Shown here: positions 5,944-6,579 of the stretch, piece by piece
How the letters are laid out: each line of letters opens with the position of its first letter
How positions within the stretch are numbered: position 1 is the stretch's first letter
DNA from: an uncultured Porphyromonas sp.
Lineage (GTDB): Bacteria > Bacteroidota > Bacteroidia > Bacteroidales > Porphyromonadaceae
Direction of reading: 5' to 3'
DNA: 6,579 nucleotides
NCBI GenBank assembly: GCA_947253195.1
Contig: CAMXXM010000083.1
Span: 1 to 6,579, forward strand
Notes under the pieces: generated by a model
The model's input: only the letters and a program-made list of their open reading frames with translations
Databases searched by the model: none
Told to the model about the DNA's origin: nothing
Program-made: the position numbers and the translations under genes

Positions 5944-5968
5944 CGATGACTTGGTGGGAGAGCCTCTG

Positions 5969-6548
5969 CTACCGGCGTGACCGGTGGTAGAGGAAGTCGA
6001 TGATCCCCTCCAGCACCTTGCCCGGGGTGAGACCGGCGGCGCGGATCTGCTGGGGGATGAAGCTGGTAGCGGTCATCCCGGGCGTGGTATTGACCTCCAG
6101 CAGCACCGGAGTGCCGTCGCTCTCGATGAAGTAGTCGACCCGGATGATGCCGGCGGCCCGTAGGTGGCGGTAGATCCGGTGGGTCAGCTCCTTGATACGC
6201 GCTGTCGTCTCCTCAGAGAGGCGGGCGGGCGTGATCTCGTCCACCGCGCCATTGTACTTGGCATCGTAGTCGAAGAACTCACTCTTGGGCACCACCTCGG
6301 TGATCGGCAGGATGTGGATCCCCTCGGCGTCCTCGTAGGCGCCACAGGTGATTTCGGTGCCGGTGATGAGGGCTTGGATCATTACATCACCGCTCTCGGC
6401 GAGTGCCTCATCTATCGCCGGCTGCAGCTGCTCTCGCTTCGTCACGTGCGTCGTGGCGATGCTGGAGCCTCCGTTATTGGGCTTCACGAAGCAGGGAAGC
6501 CCCGGCTCTCGGAGCAGGTCATCGATGTCGATCCGGTCATACTTGGTG
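5969..6548 (-). CDS. ddl: D-alanine--D-alanine ligase, C-terminal part only
   Basis: Ddl joins two D-alanines using ATP to make the dipeptide end of the peptidoglycan stem in the cytoplasm. About 192 genuine residues are present, against a usual 320-350, so roughly the first 130-150 are missing. Visible are the ATP-grasp pieces: PCFVKPNNGGSS (ATP-binding Lys and glycine-rich loop), the substrate-side GTEITCGAY, FFDYDAKY, RVDYF, and the Mg-binding EVNTTPGMTATSFIPQQIRAAG near the C-terminus. The stop is TAG at 5969-5971. The open frame continues right to an ATG at 6577, but the residues upstream of TKYDRID are encoded by adapter sequence, so that ATG is not a real start. The true frame is interrupted at 6548 by the end of genomic sequence. 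A strong terminator follows the gene, which separates it from blaI. Confidence 0.96.
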
Positions 6549-6579
6549 CTGTCTCTTATACGCATCTCCGAGCCCACGA
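6549..6579. other. Illumina Nextera transposase adapter contamination
   Basis: These 31 terminal bases match the start of the Nextera adapter read-through sequence: the 19-bp mosaic end CTGTCTCTTATACACATCT followed by CCGAGCCCACGA. The only difference is G instead of A at 6562. On the minus strand it translates as MGSEMRIRDS, a variant of the familiar adapter-derived peptide MGSEMCIRDS. It is library-preparation DNA left at a contig end, not part of the genome. Confidence 0.97.

Larger units (their letters stand above)
5627..5968. other. Intergenic region between ddl and blaI
   Basis: This gene-free stretch of about 340 bases contains the ddl terminator (5907-5943), 22-bp repeat copy 2 (5830-5895), and the blaI promoter with twin dyads (5643-5681). 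Bases 5682-5810 hold a 7-bp inverted repeat (ATGAGAC at 5766-5772, GTCTCAT at 5781-5787) and otherwise nothing recognisable. A short plus-strand frame (ATG at 5774, stop TAG at 5879-5881, 35 codons) runs into the repeat and is discussed in the findings. Confidence 0.7.

Overview
The window looks like chromosomal DNA from a Bacteroidota bacterium, most likely a Porphyromonas or close relative. This rests on the protein types: an RNase Y with the Bacteroidota-style [13 protein letters not shown] segment, a MecI/BlaI repressor paired with an M56 peptidase that carries TonB C-terminal domains, and promoters matching the Bacteroidota -7 consensus TAnnTTTG. The species cannot be fixed from the sequence alone. 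Every recognisable gene lies on the minus strand, so transcription runs from high to low coordinates.

From right to left there are three transcription units. (1) The 3' part of ddl (D-alanine--D-alanine ligase) ends at 5969 and is followed by a strong intrinsic terminator (5907-5943). Its right end is not genomic: bases 6549-6579 are Illumina Nextera adapter, so the native sequence stops at 6548, almost certainly at a contig end. (2) blaI (5243-5626) and a blaR1-like M56/TonB gene (3661-5241) form a two-gene operon with one base between stop and start, ending at a hairpin at 3532-3565. Its promoter carries two identical-core dyads (TACGA-N5-TCGTA) flanking the -7 box, a convincing autoregulatory operator pair for BlaI. 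(3) fabD, a small coiled-coil gene, zapA and rny (RNase Y, running off the left edge) form a tight cluster read from a promoter at 3138-3169. It joins fatty-acid synthesis, Z-ring assembly and mRNA decay.

Two intergenic regions stand out, 3091-3660 and 5627-5968. Each holds one copy of a roughly 80-bp repeat built of three 22-bp tandem units with the core (A)CCGGTATTAG. The two copies lie 2520 bp apart in the same orientation. Each sits downstream of one operon's terminator and about 165 bp upstream of the next operon's -7 box. They may be a dispersed repeat family or helically phased protein-binding sites.

Most of the window is ordinary housekeeping DNA. The items worth a second look are the paired repeats, the BlaI operator architecture, the sensor domain replaced by a TonB tandem, and the adapter artefact, which would give ddl a false N-terminus if annotated automatically.
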